A DNA stretch of 39,860 nucleotides from Amazonocrinis nigriterrae CENA67 (lineage in GTDB: Bacteria > Cyanobacteriota > Cyanobacteriia > Cyanobacteriales > Nostocaceae), in contig NZ_JAECZC010000052.1 of NCBI RefSeq assembly GCF_016056305.1, positions 1 through 39,860 of the forward strand, given 5' to 3'. The notes under the pieces were generated by a model, which saw nothing but the letters and a program-made list of their open reading frames with translations, made no database searches and was not told the origin of the DNA. Of this stretch, positions 7,750-15,454 are shown piece by piece (within the stretch, counting starts at the first letter, position 1; the number at the start of each line of letters is the position of its first letter). The translations under genes and the position numbers were made by a program.

Positions 7750-8895
7750 TTATGCCCTAGCAGCGCGAGCGGCGGACAATTGTGCCTCTCCATAAATATA
7801 CTGCCCTAAAGCATTAGCTTGCCGAGAAGGTGCGGCTAAATGGGCATTGATTTGAGCGTCCTTAAGCAGACGTTGTAGGTCTTCCCAGAAGAATTCACCA
7901 CCACCACCAGTGAGAACCACATCGGTAACGCGCTCTGGCAACCAGGCTAGCACACGGTTACAAATTTCGCGAGAAAACTGCTCGGTGAGGTTGGGAAGAA
8001 AGTCATCAAGGTTGGTAGGCTTGCTAACGCCTTTAGGACGGTAGAAGCGTTCACCCTTGTTTTTGTTGACAGCAGAAATCAATGCTAAAGATTGGCTATC
8101 TGCTCCCTCGATTTCAGCGGCTACTAGTTCATAAAACTTGTTCATACCGAAGTCTTCACTCTTAGAAGCGCCTCGGGCAAAGCGGAAGTTATCCACCATC
8201 AAAAAGTCAATTGTTTGATGTCCGATATCTACAATTGCCACTGATATTTTTGTAAAGTCGGGACTATTGGGGCTTTTTTTAGGTTGAGCTTCAGACCATA
8301 GAAGACTGCCATAGCCTTCTGGCATCACCCAAACCTTAGTGACGTTCAGTGACAAAGATTCTCCTCGGAAGTTTAACACATGAGGGCCAGTTACCTGGCT
8401 AATCAGCTGTGCTTTTTCCTTTTCAAATTGCTCTAAGGAGAGGAAAGGTAGACCTAGTACGACTGAAATCTCATCTTTGAGTTTGAAGTATCCGGCACTT
8501 GCCAACACTTTGATGAGTGCATCTTCTACCTTAGATTGGCCGACTCCTAAATTCGCTCCAAAATCTGCTGCTAGCTGACCAACAGCGTAGCCATTGCCTT
8601 GATACTCTAACCACAGATCCATTAATGGGTCAGTAGCACGAGCTTCAAAAACGCCACCGCGTACCTGTTCGATGGACATTTTCTTCACATTGGCAGGTAC
8701 AAACACCACACTACCTGGTTCACGACTGACGCAAGTTTTTGTGGAAGTTCTGCCTAAATCAACACTGAGAATGGATTTGCCCGAACTGCCAGTAGGCTTA
8801 ATAGCAGTAGCGTTAATCGGGGTAGACGCTGACACTCTATTTAGAGGTATAGCAGCGGCATTCATTGGGGTAGCGGCCGAAGGTTGGTCTGTCAT
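7750..8895 (-). CDS. ParM/StbA-family actin-like ATPase (CorM-type)
   Basis: The protein has 381 residues with actin-fold nucleotide motifs. Phosphate-1 is SVDLGRTSTK (44-53, D46), phosphate-2 is VDIGHQTID (222-230, D223, Q227, D230), the adenosine motif is VVLTGGGG (326-333), and a connect-2-like ANALGQYIYG spans 360-369. It is most like plasmid ParM/StbA and archaeal-type actins, not MreB or FtsA. Residues 1-40 are a low-complexity extension with a duplicated TPxNAxAI motif (10-16 and 25-31), ahead of the normal ParM start. The ATG has AGGAG 5 bases upstream. ParM drives plasmid segregation by dynamic filaments with ParR on parC DNA. Here there is no replication gene and the neighbours are chromosomal, so a cytoskeletal rather than segregation role is likely (inference). 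Confidence 0.85.
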   Translation of the reverse strand: MTDQPSAATPMNAAAIPLNRVSASTPINATAIKPTGSSGKSILSVDLGRTSTKTCVSREPGSVVFVPANVKKMSIEQVRGGVFEARATDPLMDLWLEYQGNGYAVGQLAADFGANLGVGQSKVEDALIKVLASAGYFKLKDEISVVLGLPFLSLEQFEKEKAQLISQVTGPHVLNFRGESLSLNVTKVWVMPEGYGSLLWSEAQPKKSPNSPDFTKISVAIVDIGHQTIDFLMVDNFRFARGASKSEDFGMNKFYELVAAEIEGADSQSLALISAVNKNKGERFYRPKGVSKPTNLDDFLPNLTEQFSREICNRVLAWLPERVTDVVLTGGGGEFFWEDLQRLLKDAQINAHLAAPSRQANALGQYIYGEAQLSAARAARA

Positions 8896-8982
8896 GAAAG
8901 CTCCTAGTCCTTACTCAACTGTAAAAAATTATCGTACTCATCTTAACCAAACATGCTTAGTATCAGAAATTATCGGTTTTGT

Positions 8983-9052
8983 CAAGTGTAGCTACAAATA
9001 CGCCAAATGCAAGTTAGGCGATCGCAAGTACAGCATTATTTGGCATAGTGTA
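8983..9052. promoter_or_regulatory. Upstream repeats of the actin operon
   Basis: About 90-155 bp upstream of the actin gene are three CAAGT-led words (CAAGTGTAG 8983, CAAGTTAGG 9010, CAAGTACAG 9025) and an inverted pair, GCCAAAT (9002-9008) with ATTTGGC (9038-9044), around a GCGATCGC site. In plasmid ParMRC systems ParR binds iterons upstream of parM. These repeats are short and irregularly spaced, so they are at best a degenerate parC or operator. Confidence 0.25.
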
Positions 9053-9109
9053 GGCGAATTTTGACCAGATGTAACCCCCTCCCACGTTTAAACTAAAAGC
9101 ATCTGTTTT

Positions 9110-9733
9110 TCAGCTTCTAGTGCGTTTTCGCCGACGTTTGAGTACCCAGCCAACAAATGCGAGAACCAGAATCCCAAGCACGATTTTAGATACAGGGGCA
9201 AGGTAATTGTCCACAAGTTCATACTGGCTACCCAATACGTACCCTGAGTATGTTAGCAAACCGACCCAAGCTGCGCTACCCAAAGTTGTATAAAATATAA
9301 ATGGTAGCAAAGGCATATTGCTAATGCCCGCAGGTACGGAAATTACCGTACGGATTCCTGGAACAAGGCGACCAATGAGAACCGCTTTTCTGCCTTGAGA
9401 GTTAAACCAACGTGTGGCTTTGCTTATATCTTTGCTAGATATGGCTATCCATTTGCCGTATTTATCAGCCAAAGTTTTTAAACGCCTTTCGCTAAAAAAC
9501 TTACCTGGATAGTACCAAATGAGTGCCCCTACCACAGAACCCAAAAGTCCAGCGAAAAATACGCCAAAAACGTTGAGCTTGGCCCCTCCTGGCTGATATG
9601 GGCTTGCTGTAAATCCTGCCAGTGGCATGATCAATTCTGAAGGAATAGGGGGAAAGAGGTTCTCTAGAAACATCAACAGAGCAATTCCCCAATAGTTCCA
9701 GATCTGGATGGTATTAGTTATCCATTCGAGCAT
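9110..9733 (-). CDS. DedA/VTT family membrane protein
   Basis: The protein has 207 residues, typical for DedA (SNARE-associated/VTT domain). The family hallmarks are FLENLFPPIPSELIMPLAGF (re-entrant region, about 22-41), GSVVGALIWYYPGKFFSERR, and GRLVPGIRTVISVPAG (about 121-136) with the conserved arginines. There are four or five hydrophobic segments and a basic tail, KRRRKRTRS. Bacterial DedA proteins act in the inner membrane as lipid scramblases or undecaprenyl-phosphate flippases and affect membrane potential and division. The start ATG has AGGA 9 bases upstream. The gene is a single transcription unit as far as can be seen. Confidence 0.92.
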   Translation of the reverse strand: MLEWITNTIQIWNYWGIALLMFLENLFPPIPSELIMPLAGFTASPYQPGGAKLNVFGVFFAGLLGSVVGALIWYYPGKFFSERRLKTLADKYGKWIAISSKDISKATRWFNSQGRKAVLIGRLVPGIRTVISVPAGISNMPLLPFIFYTTLGSAAWVGLLTYSGYVLGSQYELVDNYLAPVSKIVLGILVLAFVGWVLKRRRKRTRS

Positions 9734-9847
9734 CGAGTCGATTCCTGAAATTGCGGTACTAGTCTCGTTGCTAAATTTAGCGTTAGCTGTCTCAAAACTT
9801 AATTATCCCCGCTCGCTGGAGACAAAATAAAAATAACTTTTATGTGT

Positions 9848-10010
9848 TGGGAATTGGGAATTGGGAATTGGTAATTGGTAATTGGTAATTGGGAAAAAGA
9901 GAATTGGATTCTACTATTAGTCATCACATCTGGCCCACTACCCATCACCCATTACCCATTACCCATTACCCATTACCCATTACCCATTACCCAGTCCCCA
10001 ATCCCTATTG
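9848..10010. repeat. Composite repeat, copy A
   Basis: Left arm: tandem heptamers GGGAATT then GGTAATT (9848-9892). Core: 44 bp at 9902-9945, containing GGATTCTACTATTAGTCATC and ATCTGGCCCACTACCCAT. Right arm: CACCCAT, then five TACCCAT and TACCCAG (9946-9994). The core is identical, in reverse orientation, to those at 14082-14125 and 22003-22046. Copies A and B also share GGGAAAAAGAG between the left arm and the core. The heptamer arms belong to the short tandem repeat families known from heterocystous cyanobacteria. Confidence 0.85.
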
Positions 10011-11093
10011 TTAGACTGTCGGAGTCAATGATTGCACTCTTGGTTCAGTTTGCCAGTCTAGTGGGTTCCAAACCCGCTCTTCCAAAGCCATCTGCTCTAT
10101 TAAACTTGCCAATCTTAAGGCTTTAAGAGCTTGTTCACCACCTACAGAAGGTTGATTGCCACCATGTACACAGTTGACAAAATGTTCCAATTCTGCACTC
10201 AAGGGTTGAATGTTGCTGGTATAGACTTTCTCAATCAAACCATCCTGCCTATAAAGTACTTGTCGATGGTCGGTCAAAGAGTTAGCATTTGTTTGTCGAT
10301 GAATCAAAATTTCATTCTTAAGAAAATCTGCCTCTGTAAAGGAGTTTTTACAATGAGCAACAATGCGACGGATTTTCCGGTGAGTGACTTTGCTGGCAGT
10401 TAAAGTAGCAACAATGCCATTGGCAAACCCCAAGGTAGCAGTCACATAATCCAAATAACCGGAGTCCAACGCACGAGTACCGCTTGCTGTCAATTTCACT
10501 ACTGGAGAGGCAGCTAATTCTAGCAGCAAGTCAATGTCATGGATCATTAAATCCAGTACAACTGAAACATCGTTCGCTCGGTCTGAGTAAGGACTCATAC
10601 GGTGAGCTTCTAGCGCCAGTAGTTCCTCTGTTTTTAACACTTGGCTCAATTCCCTAAATGCGGGATTGAAGCGCTCAATGTGACCTACTTGCAGGATGCA
10701 CCCAGACTCAGCCGCGGCATTTACTAGCGATTCTGCCTCTGAAATACTGGCAGCAATCGGCTTTTCAATCAAAACATGAATTCCTGCCAACAGACAATTG
10801 ATGCCCACCGCATAATGCAGCCGTGTGGGAACAGCAATGCAAACTGCTTCCACATGGGGTAGTAGGTCACAGTAATCTTCAAAAAAACGTACCTTGTATT
10901 TGCTGGCTGTTTCTAAGCCTCGTTCGACATTAATATCTGCCACGCCAACCAGTTCAACATCTTTCATTGAACTCAACACGCGGGCATGATGTTGTCCCAT
11001 GTTACCCACTCCGATCACGCCTATGCGAATCGGTCTTGGTTGATTGCGCTGTGTATATGAATTTGGTTCTGCCACTGACATGCTATTTTGCAC
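10011..11093 (-). CDS. Gfo/Idh/MocA-family NAD(P)-dependent oxidoreductase
   Basis: The protein has 360 residues from the GTG at 11093, chosen because AGGAG lies 9 bases upstream. A TTG at 11117 and an ATG at 11081 are alternatives. The Rossmann start is IRIGVIGVGNMGQHHARVL (about 20-40), followed by VGVADI. The catalytic EKP is in GIHVLIEKPIAAS (about 120), and the second-domain signature VLDLMIHDIDLLLEL (about 185-199) supplies the usual histidine. The family oxidises or reduces sugars and cyclitols, and members also occur in nucleotide-sugar and bilin pathways. The MIHDID and HIERFNPAF patterns resemble nucleotide-sugar dehydrogenase-like members, but the substrate is not determined. The stop lies directly against composite repeat A. 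Confidence 0.88.
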   Translation of the reverse strand: MQNSMSVAEPNSYTQRNQPRPIRIGVIGVGNMGQHHARVLSSMKDVELVGVADINVERGLETASKYKVRFFEDYCDLLPHVEAVCIAVPTRLHYAVGINCLLAGIHVLIEKPIAASISEAESLVNAAAESGCILQVGHIERFNPAFRELSQVLKTEELLALEAHRMSPYSDRANDVSVVLDLMIHDIDLLLELAASPVVKLTASGTRALDSGYLDYVTATLGFANGIVATLTASKVTHRKIRRIVAHCKNSFTEADFLKNEILIHRQTNANSLTDHRQVLYRQDGLIEKVYTSNIQPLSAELEHFVNCVHGGNQPSVGGEQALKALRLASLIEQMALEERVWNPLDWQTEPRVQSLTPTV

Positions 11094-11731
11094 TATTGTT
11101 CTCTCCTCAACCACCAAATTTAGAGACGCTACGGCCGTTGGCGTTTATACTCAACACCCAGTTACGATCCGTCTAAAACCATCCAGATGGTAACATAGAG
11201 GCTCTGTTTATGAAGAATTTCAAAGTTTGCAATCAGTTCCCGCAATTTGGCTATCTTTTGGATCTTGAGTTTTAAATTGATCAGTTTTTTGCTCCTTACA
11301 TAAAATGCAATGTGTTTTTTTATTAACTTTTCAAACTTAGTCAAACCTAAGTAAAAACTCTCAAAAGACGGTTGGGCAATTAATTACCAAAATCTACATC
11401 TAATTGACATCATTGAAATTTCATATTTTTTTGTCAGCAAAATCACAGAAAATCTAAAAGATTACACTGAAAGATTTGTATGAAAAAAAGATTCATTTAG
11501 AGTTTCCACTGCTGAAGTACTCAAATAATTTTTGCATAATTATTTGCAACTTCCACAGTTTGCGCCGTCTATTTTCTGAATGGTACTGGTAGTAAATAAT
11601 ATATTTTTATGACAAAATAACAGTTAAAATACTTAAACGCAACAAGGATAGAGGAAGAGATTTGACATTGCTCCCCTGATATCTTGTTTAAGTGTCGTTT
11701 AGCGATAAGAAATCCCAAATTTGAAACCGAG
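11094..11731. other. Intergenic region between divergent genes
   Basis: About 640 bp of A+T-rich DNA between the divergent oxidoreductase and queC. A 60-codon minus-strand open frame near 11162-11344 is lysine/leucine-rich with no recognisable family and no ribosome binding site, so I do not call it. No preQ1 riboswitch consensus was seen ahead of queC. Confidence 0.4.
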
Positions 11732-12409
11732 ATGAAAGCTGTAATTCTGTTGTCTGGCGGATTAGACTCTTCCACAGTTTTGTATCAAGCAAAAACTGAT
11801 GGTTATGAGTGCCACACCATTTGTTTTGATTATCAGCAGCGACACCGCAGAGAGTTACAGTCAGCTTTCTCAGTCGCACAAAAAGCTGGGGTGGTACAAC
11901 ATCAGGTAGTTAATTTTGACTTACGCCAATGGGGTGGTTCAGCATTGACAGATGATGCGATCGCTTTACCCGAAGAGCGTTCCTTAGATCAAATGTCGCA
12001 AAATATTCCTGTAACCTACGTGCCTGCACGTAATACCATCTTTTTAAGCTTTGCTCTAGGCTACGCCGAAGCGATCGCAGCTGAGCGTGTCTACATTGGC
12101 GTCAATGCTTTAGATTACTCAGGATATCCAGATTGCCGTCCCGACTATATCCAGGCGATGCAGGAAGTTTTCCGCCTAGGAACCAAACAAGGACGCGAAG
12201 GTAAACCCATTACTATTGTTACACCTTTAATTAACCTCAAAAAAACCGAAATTATCCAACTGGGTAACCAATTAGGAGTTCCTTGGGAACTAACTTGGTC
12301 TTGCTATGCTGGCGGTGATGTCGCTTGCGGTGTATGTGATTCTTGTCGCTTGCGACTTGCAGCTTTTAATGAATTGGGACTTGTTGATCCACTGGTTTAT
12401 AGGGAGTAG
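11732..12409 (+). CDS. queC: 7-cyano-7-deazaguanine synthase QueC
   Basis: The protein has 225 residues from ATG 11732. QueC proteins conventionally begin MKAVxLLSGG, so the 16 extra upstream codons are not used. It has the PP-loop SGGLDSS (8-14), the FDYQQRHRRE segment, VPARNTIFLS, and the C-terminal zinc site C191, C199, C202, C205 (CYAGGDVACGVCDSC). It converts 7-carboxy-7-deazaguanine to preQ0 with ATP and ammonia in queuosine (or deazapurine) biosynthesis. Other pathway genes are not in the window. All key residues are present. The last codons (VYRE and stop) run straight into a GGGAGTAGGGAG repeat. Confidence 0.95.
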   Translation: MKAVILLSGGLDSSTVLYQAKTDGYECHTICFDYQQRHRRELQSAFSVAQKAGVVQHQVVNFDLRQWGGSALTDDAIALPEERSLDQMSQNIPVTYVPARNTIFLSFALGYAEAIAAERVYIGVNALDYSGYPDCRPDYIQAMQEVFRLGTKQGREGKPITIVTPLINLKKTEIIQLGNQLGVPWELTWSCYAGGDVACGVCDSCRLRLAAFNELGLVDPLVYRE

Positions 12410-12595
12410 GGAGTGGGGAGCAGGGAGCAGGGGAGCAGGGGAGATAAGGAGAATAACAACTGACAATTATAGCTGTCGCCAATAGTGTTAGGACATCAAG
12501 AGATGATAAAACCTAGACACAAAAAGACTTTTCACCCAGTCCCCAGTCCCCAGCTATAACTCCTAACTCTTAACTCCTAACTCTTAACTCCTAAC
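12410..12595. repeat. G-rich and TAACTCC tandem repeats
   Basis: Two repeat tracts fill the gap between queC and the convergent CBS protein gene. One is GGGAGCAGGGGAGCAGGGG (12416-12440), and the other is alternating TAACTCC/TAACTCT units (about 12557-12595) preceded by CCCAGTCCCCAGTCCCC. The second tract runs into the stop codon of the minus-strand gene. Confidence 0.6.
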
Positions 12596-13954
12596 TCACT
12601 CAGCACTCTCCAACCGTTGCAGTTGGATTTGATGCAGCCGTGGCCCGACAACTGATACAACTGTAAATTTGATATTTTCATAAGTAAAGATTTCGCCTTT
12701 GATGGGCATTTTCTGCAATTGGTACAGCAAAAAACCTCCCAGGGTTTGATATTCCTTCGTGTGAGGCAAATTGAGATGCAAAACCTCGTTGAGGTCTTCT
12801 ACGTTAATCTGGGCTTGCACCAAAAACGTTTGTTTATCTAACATCTGGATGAGCAAGTCATCAGCGCTCTCAGATTCGCCTGCATTGCCAATAATTTCAG
12901 CTATCACATCTTGGAGCGTTACCAGTCCGACAGTAGCGCCAAATTCATTCACTACCATCACCATAGCTGGTTTCTCTTGCTGCATCATCGGCAAGAGTTC
13001 ACTCAAAGGCGTGTGTTCTGGTACAAACCGAGCCGGACGTATCCAAGGTTTGATTTGTGTTTCTTTTGTTAGCTTTCCTAAAGCTAAGGGTTGTGCTAAG
13101 TCTTTGAAGTAAACAATACCGCGAATATCGTCTAAAGATTCCCCAATAATGGGATAGCGTGAATGACCAGTAGATGTCATTTCTTGGAGTAAGGTTTGGA
13201 AAGAAGCATCTCTAGACAAGGCTATAATACTAGTGCGGGGAATCATCACATCTTGCGCCGTAACATCCCCAAACTCAAAGATGTTATTAAGCAGTTCTCG
13301 CTCAGAAAGCTGTAAACCTGTGGATTCGCGTTCGGTAGAAATTATTAGCTGCAACTCTTCAGGAGTCACAGGCGGTCTCCAGCTTTGACCTGTATATTCA
13401 ATCCCAAAAAGTCGTAATAACCAACGGGTTGATTGATTAAGAATCCAGATGAAGGGACGGAAAAAGCGGACGATCGCTTTGATTGAAGGCCCCAAAAACC
13501 TCGCCAGCTGTTCTGAGTACAGCATAGCCACTGATTTGGGACATAGCTCTCCTAAAACAATCTGCAAATAAGCTATCAAAAAAAAGGCGATGGGAATTGA
13601 TAGCGAATGAGCAATCAAGTTATTCCACCCTGCTGGAAGAGGCAAAGACTTAAGCCACCCATCCACCAACACAACAATCGTATTTTCTCCAATCCACCCC
13701 AGCGCCAAACTAGAGAGAGTAATGCCTAACTGGGTGGTAGATAGCAGCCTATCAATACTGCGTTGCAATCCCTCAACAGCGATCGCAGGAATGTCACCAG
13801 CCTTCACAAGTTGGTGAATACGCGATCGCCGCACTGTCACCAGCGAAAATTCTGCCGTGACAAAAAAAGCATTGATAGCAATCAGCAGTAGAACTGATAA
13901 CAATCGCAGCCCGACATCCGTCCAAATTATGCTAAGAAAAGCACTCACCGCCAA
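12596..13954 (-). CDS. CNNM/CorC-type membrane protein (DUF21-CBS-CorC_HlyC)
   Basis: The protein has 452 residues. The N-terminal DUF21 transmembrane domain (about 15-200) includes NAFFVTAEFSLVTVRRSRI and STTQLGITLSSLALGWIGE, both characteristic of CNNM/CorC transporters. It is followed by two CBS domains (about 225-345: QDVMIPRTSIIAL, HSRYPIIGES, MVVNEFGATVGLVTLQDV) and a C-terminal CorC_HlyC domain (about 365-445). Family members transport Mg2+ or couple ion flux to it, although they are often annotated as hemolysins. The start is TTG or the GTG two codons later, with no strong ribosome binding site. It is not toxin-related by any visible feature. Confidence 0.92.
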   Translation of the reverse strand: MAVSAFLSIIWTDVGLRLLSVLLLIAINAFFVTAEFSLVTVRRSRIHQLVKAGDIPAIAVEGLQRSIDRLLSTTQLGITLSSLALGWIGENTIVVLVDGWLKSLPLPAGWNNLIAHSLSIPIAFFLIAYLQIVLGELCPKSVAMLYSEQLARFLGPSIKAIVRFFRPFIWILNQSTRWLLRLFGIEYTGQSWRPPVTPEELQLIISTERESTGLQLSERELLNNIFEFGDVTAQDVMIPRTSIIALSRDASFQTLLQEMTSTGHSRYPIIGESLDDIRGIVYFKDLAQPLALGKLTKETQIKPWIRPARFVPEHTPLSELLPMMQQEKPAMVMVVNEFGATVGLVTLQDVIAEIIGNAGESESADDLLIQMLDKQTFLVQAQINVEDLNEVLHLNLPHTKEYQTLGGFLLYQLQKMPIKGEIFTYENIKFTVVSVVGPRLHQIQLQRLESAE

Positions 13955-13969
13955 AGCTCATGTAAAACT

Positions 13970-14228
13970 TATGCCCCATAGGATTAGGTACTGGGGATTG
14001 GGGAACTCGGGGCCCCCACGACCGCAGGAAGTGGGGATTAGGGGCAATGGGGACTGAGGAATGGGTAATGGGTAATGGGTAATGGGTAGTGGGCCAGATG
14101 TGATGACTAATAGTAGAATCCAATTCTCTTTTTCCCAATTACCAATTACCAATTACCAATTACCAATTCCCCATTCCCAATGCCCCATGCCCCATGCCCC
14201 ATGCCCCATACTCCATTCCCAATTCCCA
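13970..14228. repeat. Composite repeat, copy B, with flanking arrays
   Basis: This is the reverse-orientation copy of the element at 9848. It has a TAATGGG array (about 14060-14085), the 44-bp core (14082-14125), the shared CTCTTTTTCCC linker and an AATTACC array (about 14137-14166). Further repeats extend it: CCCCATGC units (about 14181-14210) and G-rich GGGGATTGGGG words (about 13992-14052). It fills the whole gap between two minus-strand genes. Confidence 0.82.
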
Positions 14229-14231
14229 AAT

Positions 14232-14948
14232 TTAAAATTGCTCTGCTGCCTTCTCTACTGGAATATTTGATACGTCTAGTTTCAGTTTTTGAGCAGGATA
14301 ATCTGTTAAAGACAGGGATATGCTTTTCACGTCATCTAGTAAAGCTGTAGGAATACTCACAGTACCAGAAAATGCTGGGCCATTTGCGGGTAACTCTGTT
14401 GGTAAGCCATCTGTGCTTCCACTCAGAGTTCGCCCTTTGTCATCAGTAACATCCAAAAAACTATACAAAAAGCGCACCGAATCAGCACCTTTGTTTTGCA
14501 TTTTCACTTTCAGGAGTAAATCGCCGCCAGAGTAGCGAGCAGATTGTACAGAAAAAGTCACACCCTGATTTTCAGCAGTCACAGGAAACCCTGGTTGAGG
14601 TTTTTCCTCGGTTACTTCTTTGGGCTTTTCCTCTGGCTTCTGTTTGCTGCTATTAATTTCCTCATCATCTTCGTCTAGTTTTTCTGATTTAGCAGCTTTG
14701 GTCTTACCCTCGATCCGTGCCTTGACAGTTTTGAGGATATCTTCCTCTTTTAATAGTGCTACCCCTGTCTGTTGGGAATTATTTGCCTTACTGCTGGTAA
14801 ACTTGGTTGTGGGACGCCCATCTGGAGTTGTGACACCTTTGAGTGCTGAACTCCCCAGATTAAACCCCAAAAACGCACTCACAGAACCCGCTCCCAACAT
14901 CAGGATTAATAAAACTAAAGTAAGAAGTACAGTAGAATTTATTTTCAT
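14232..14948 (-). CDS. Membrane-anchored exported protein of unknown function
   Basis: The protein has 238 residues. A single N-terminal hydrophobic helix (STVLLTLVLLILMLGAGSVS) acts as signal or anchor. It is followed by a charged low-complexity linker (about 75-118, many K, E, D and P: SEKLDEDDEEINSSKQKPEE). The C-terminal domain (about 120-230) looks like an immunoglobulin-like beta fold: QGVTFSVQSARYSGGDLLLK, then DSVRFLYSFLDVTDDKGR, then TVSIPTALLDDVKSISLSL. That resembles DUF4352-type domains, but the match is by impression only. It probably projects into the periplasm. The ATG follows GAAGAGCG closely. Confidence 0.65.
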   Translation of the reverse strand: MKINSTVLLTLVLLILMLGAGSVSAFLGFNLGSSALKGVTTPDGRPTTKFTSSKANNSQQTGVALLKEEDILKTVKARIEGKTKAAKSEKLDEDDEEINSSKQKPEEKPKEVTEEKPQPGFPVTAENQGVTFSVQSARYSGGDLLLKVKMQNKGADSVRFLYSFLDVTDDKGRTLSGSTDGLPTELPANGPAFSGTVSIPTALLDDVKSISLSLTDYPAQKLKLDVSNIPVEKAAEQF

Positions 14949-15099
14949 CGCTCTTCAGCTATTACAGAAAAATGCTGGTCTATATTAAGAGTATTGAAGC
15001 CTTGTACCTCAATTCTTAAAGGAACTTAATTAATACTAGTTTGCACTAGTTTACTGTTAAAGTATGTGATACGGAAATTTAGTAGACTGTTTTATTATG

Positions 15100-15127
15100 T
15101 TCATAGGCTGTGAAATTGTGCTATAAT
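15100..15127 (+). promoter_or_regulatory. Promoter of the CAU tRNA
   Basis: A perfect -10 box TATAAT (15122-15127) is preceded by TTCATA (15100-15105, four of six matches to TTGACA) with a 16-bp spacer. The start site would be near 15134, about 20 bases before the mature tRNA. Confidence 0.6.
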
Positions 15128-15154
15128 AGACTAGCCTTTAAATTAACAGCACAA

Positions 15155-15227
15155 GCGCCTTTGGCCGATTGGGGAGGCAGCGAACTCATAATTCGCCTTC
15201 AGGCTGGTTCGATTCCAGCAGGGCGCA
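15155..15227 (+). tRNA. tRNA with CAU anticodon (Ile2 or Met)
   Basis: The 73 bases fold as a cloverleaf: acceptor GCGCCTT/AGGGCGC (one G-U pair), D arm GCC-loop-GGC with only three base pairs and a GGGG in the loop, anticodon stem GCGAA/TTCGC around CTCATAA (anticodon CAT), a 6-base variable loop, T arm GCTGG-TTCGATT-CCAGC, and discriminator A. CCA is not encoded. The C1-less acceptor excludes initiator tRNA, which has a characteristic 1-72 mismatch. The TGGC-D-arm and 6-base variable loop recall plastid trnI-CAU, so lysidine-modified Ile2 is favoured over elongator Met (inference). Confidence 0.82.
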
Positions 15228-15454
15228 CTGAATTATCAAAAGCAAGCAACTGGTTATCAAATCATCCTCAATGATGTTTGGGACAAAGCAGCACTACATT
15301 ATTTTTAGCATTGACAGCTAAGACAAATATTTATTTTATTTACTATAAATGGTACTAGCCAGATTCAACTCTTGTAACCTATTTTCTGTCATTGGTCATT
15401 AGTCATTAGTCATTAGTTAATTACAAATGACTAATGACACTGTGTAACAAAGTT

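Larger units (their letters stand above)
14949..15454. other. Intergenic region carrying a tRNA gene
   Basis: About 500 bp with the CAU tRNA (15155-15227) and its promoter. Near 15393-15437 there is a short array of GTCATTA-type heptamers (GTCATTAGTCATTAGTCATT) facing AATGACTAATGAC, which forms a hairpin next to the stop of the following minus-strand gene. Nothing else is recognised. Confidence 0.5.

Noticed and set aside
8672-9064. 130-codon plus-strand frame antisense to the actin gene
   Set aside because: It overlaps the start of a well-supported gene, has no family and no ribosome binding site.
9848-10010. CRISPR array
   Set aside because: The units are 7 bp and contiguous without unique spacers, so they are tandem repeats.
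11162-11344. 60-codon minus-strand frame ahead of the oxidoreductase gene
   Set aside because: Low-complexity K/L composition in A+T-rich DNA, with no start signal or recognisable family.
11640-11731. preQ1 riboswitch ahead of queC
   Set aside because: The aptamer consensus with its C-rich loop and A-rich tail was not seen.
12596-13954. Hemolysin toxin
   Set aside because: The HlyC/hemolysin label for this DUF21-CBS family is historical. The motifs are those of CNNM/CorC ion transporters.
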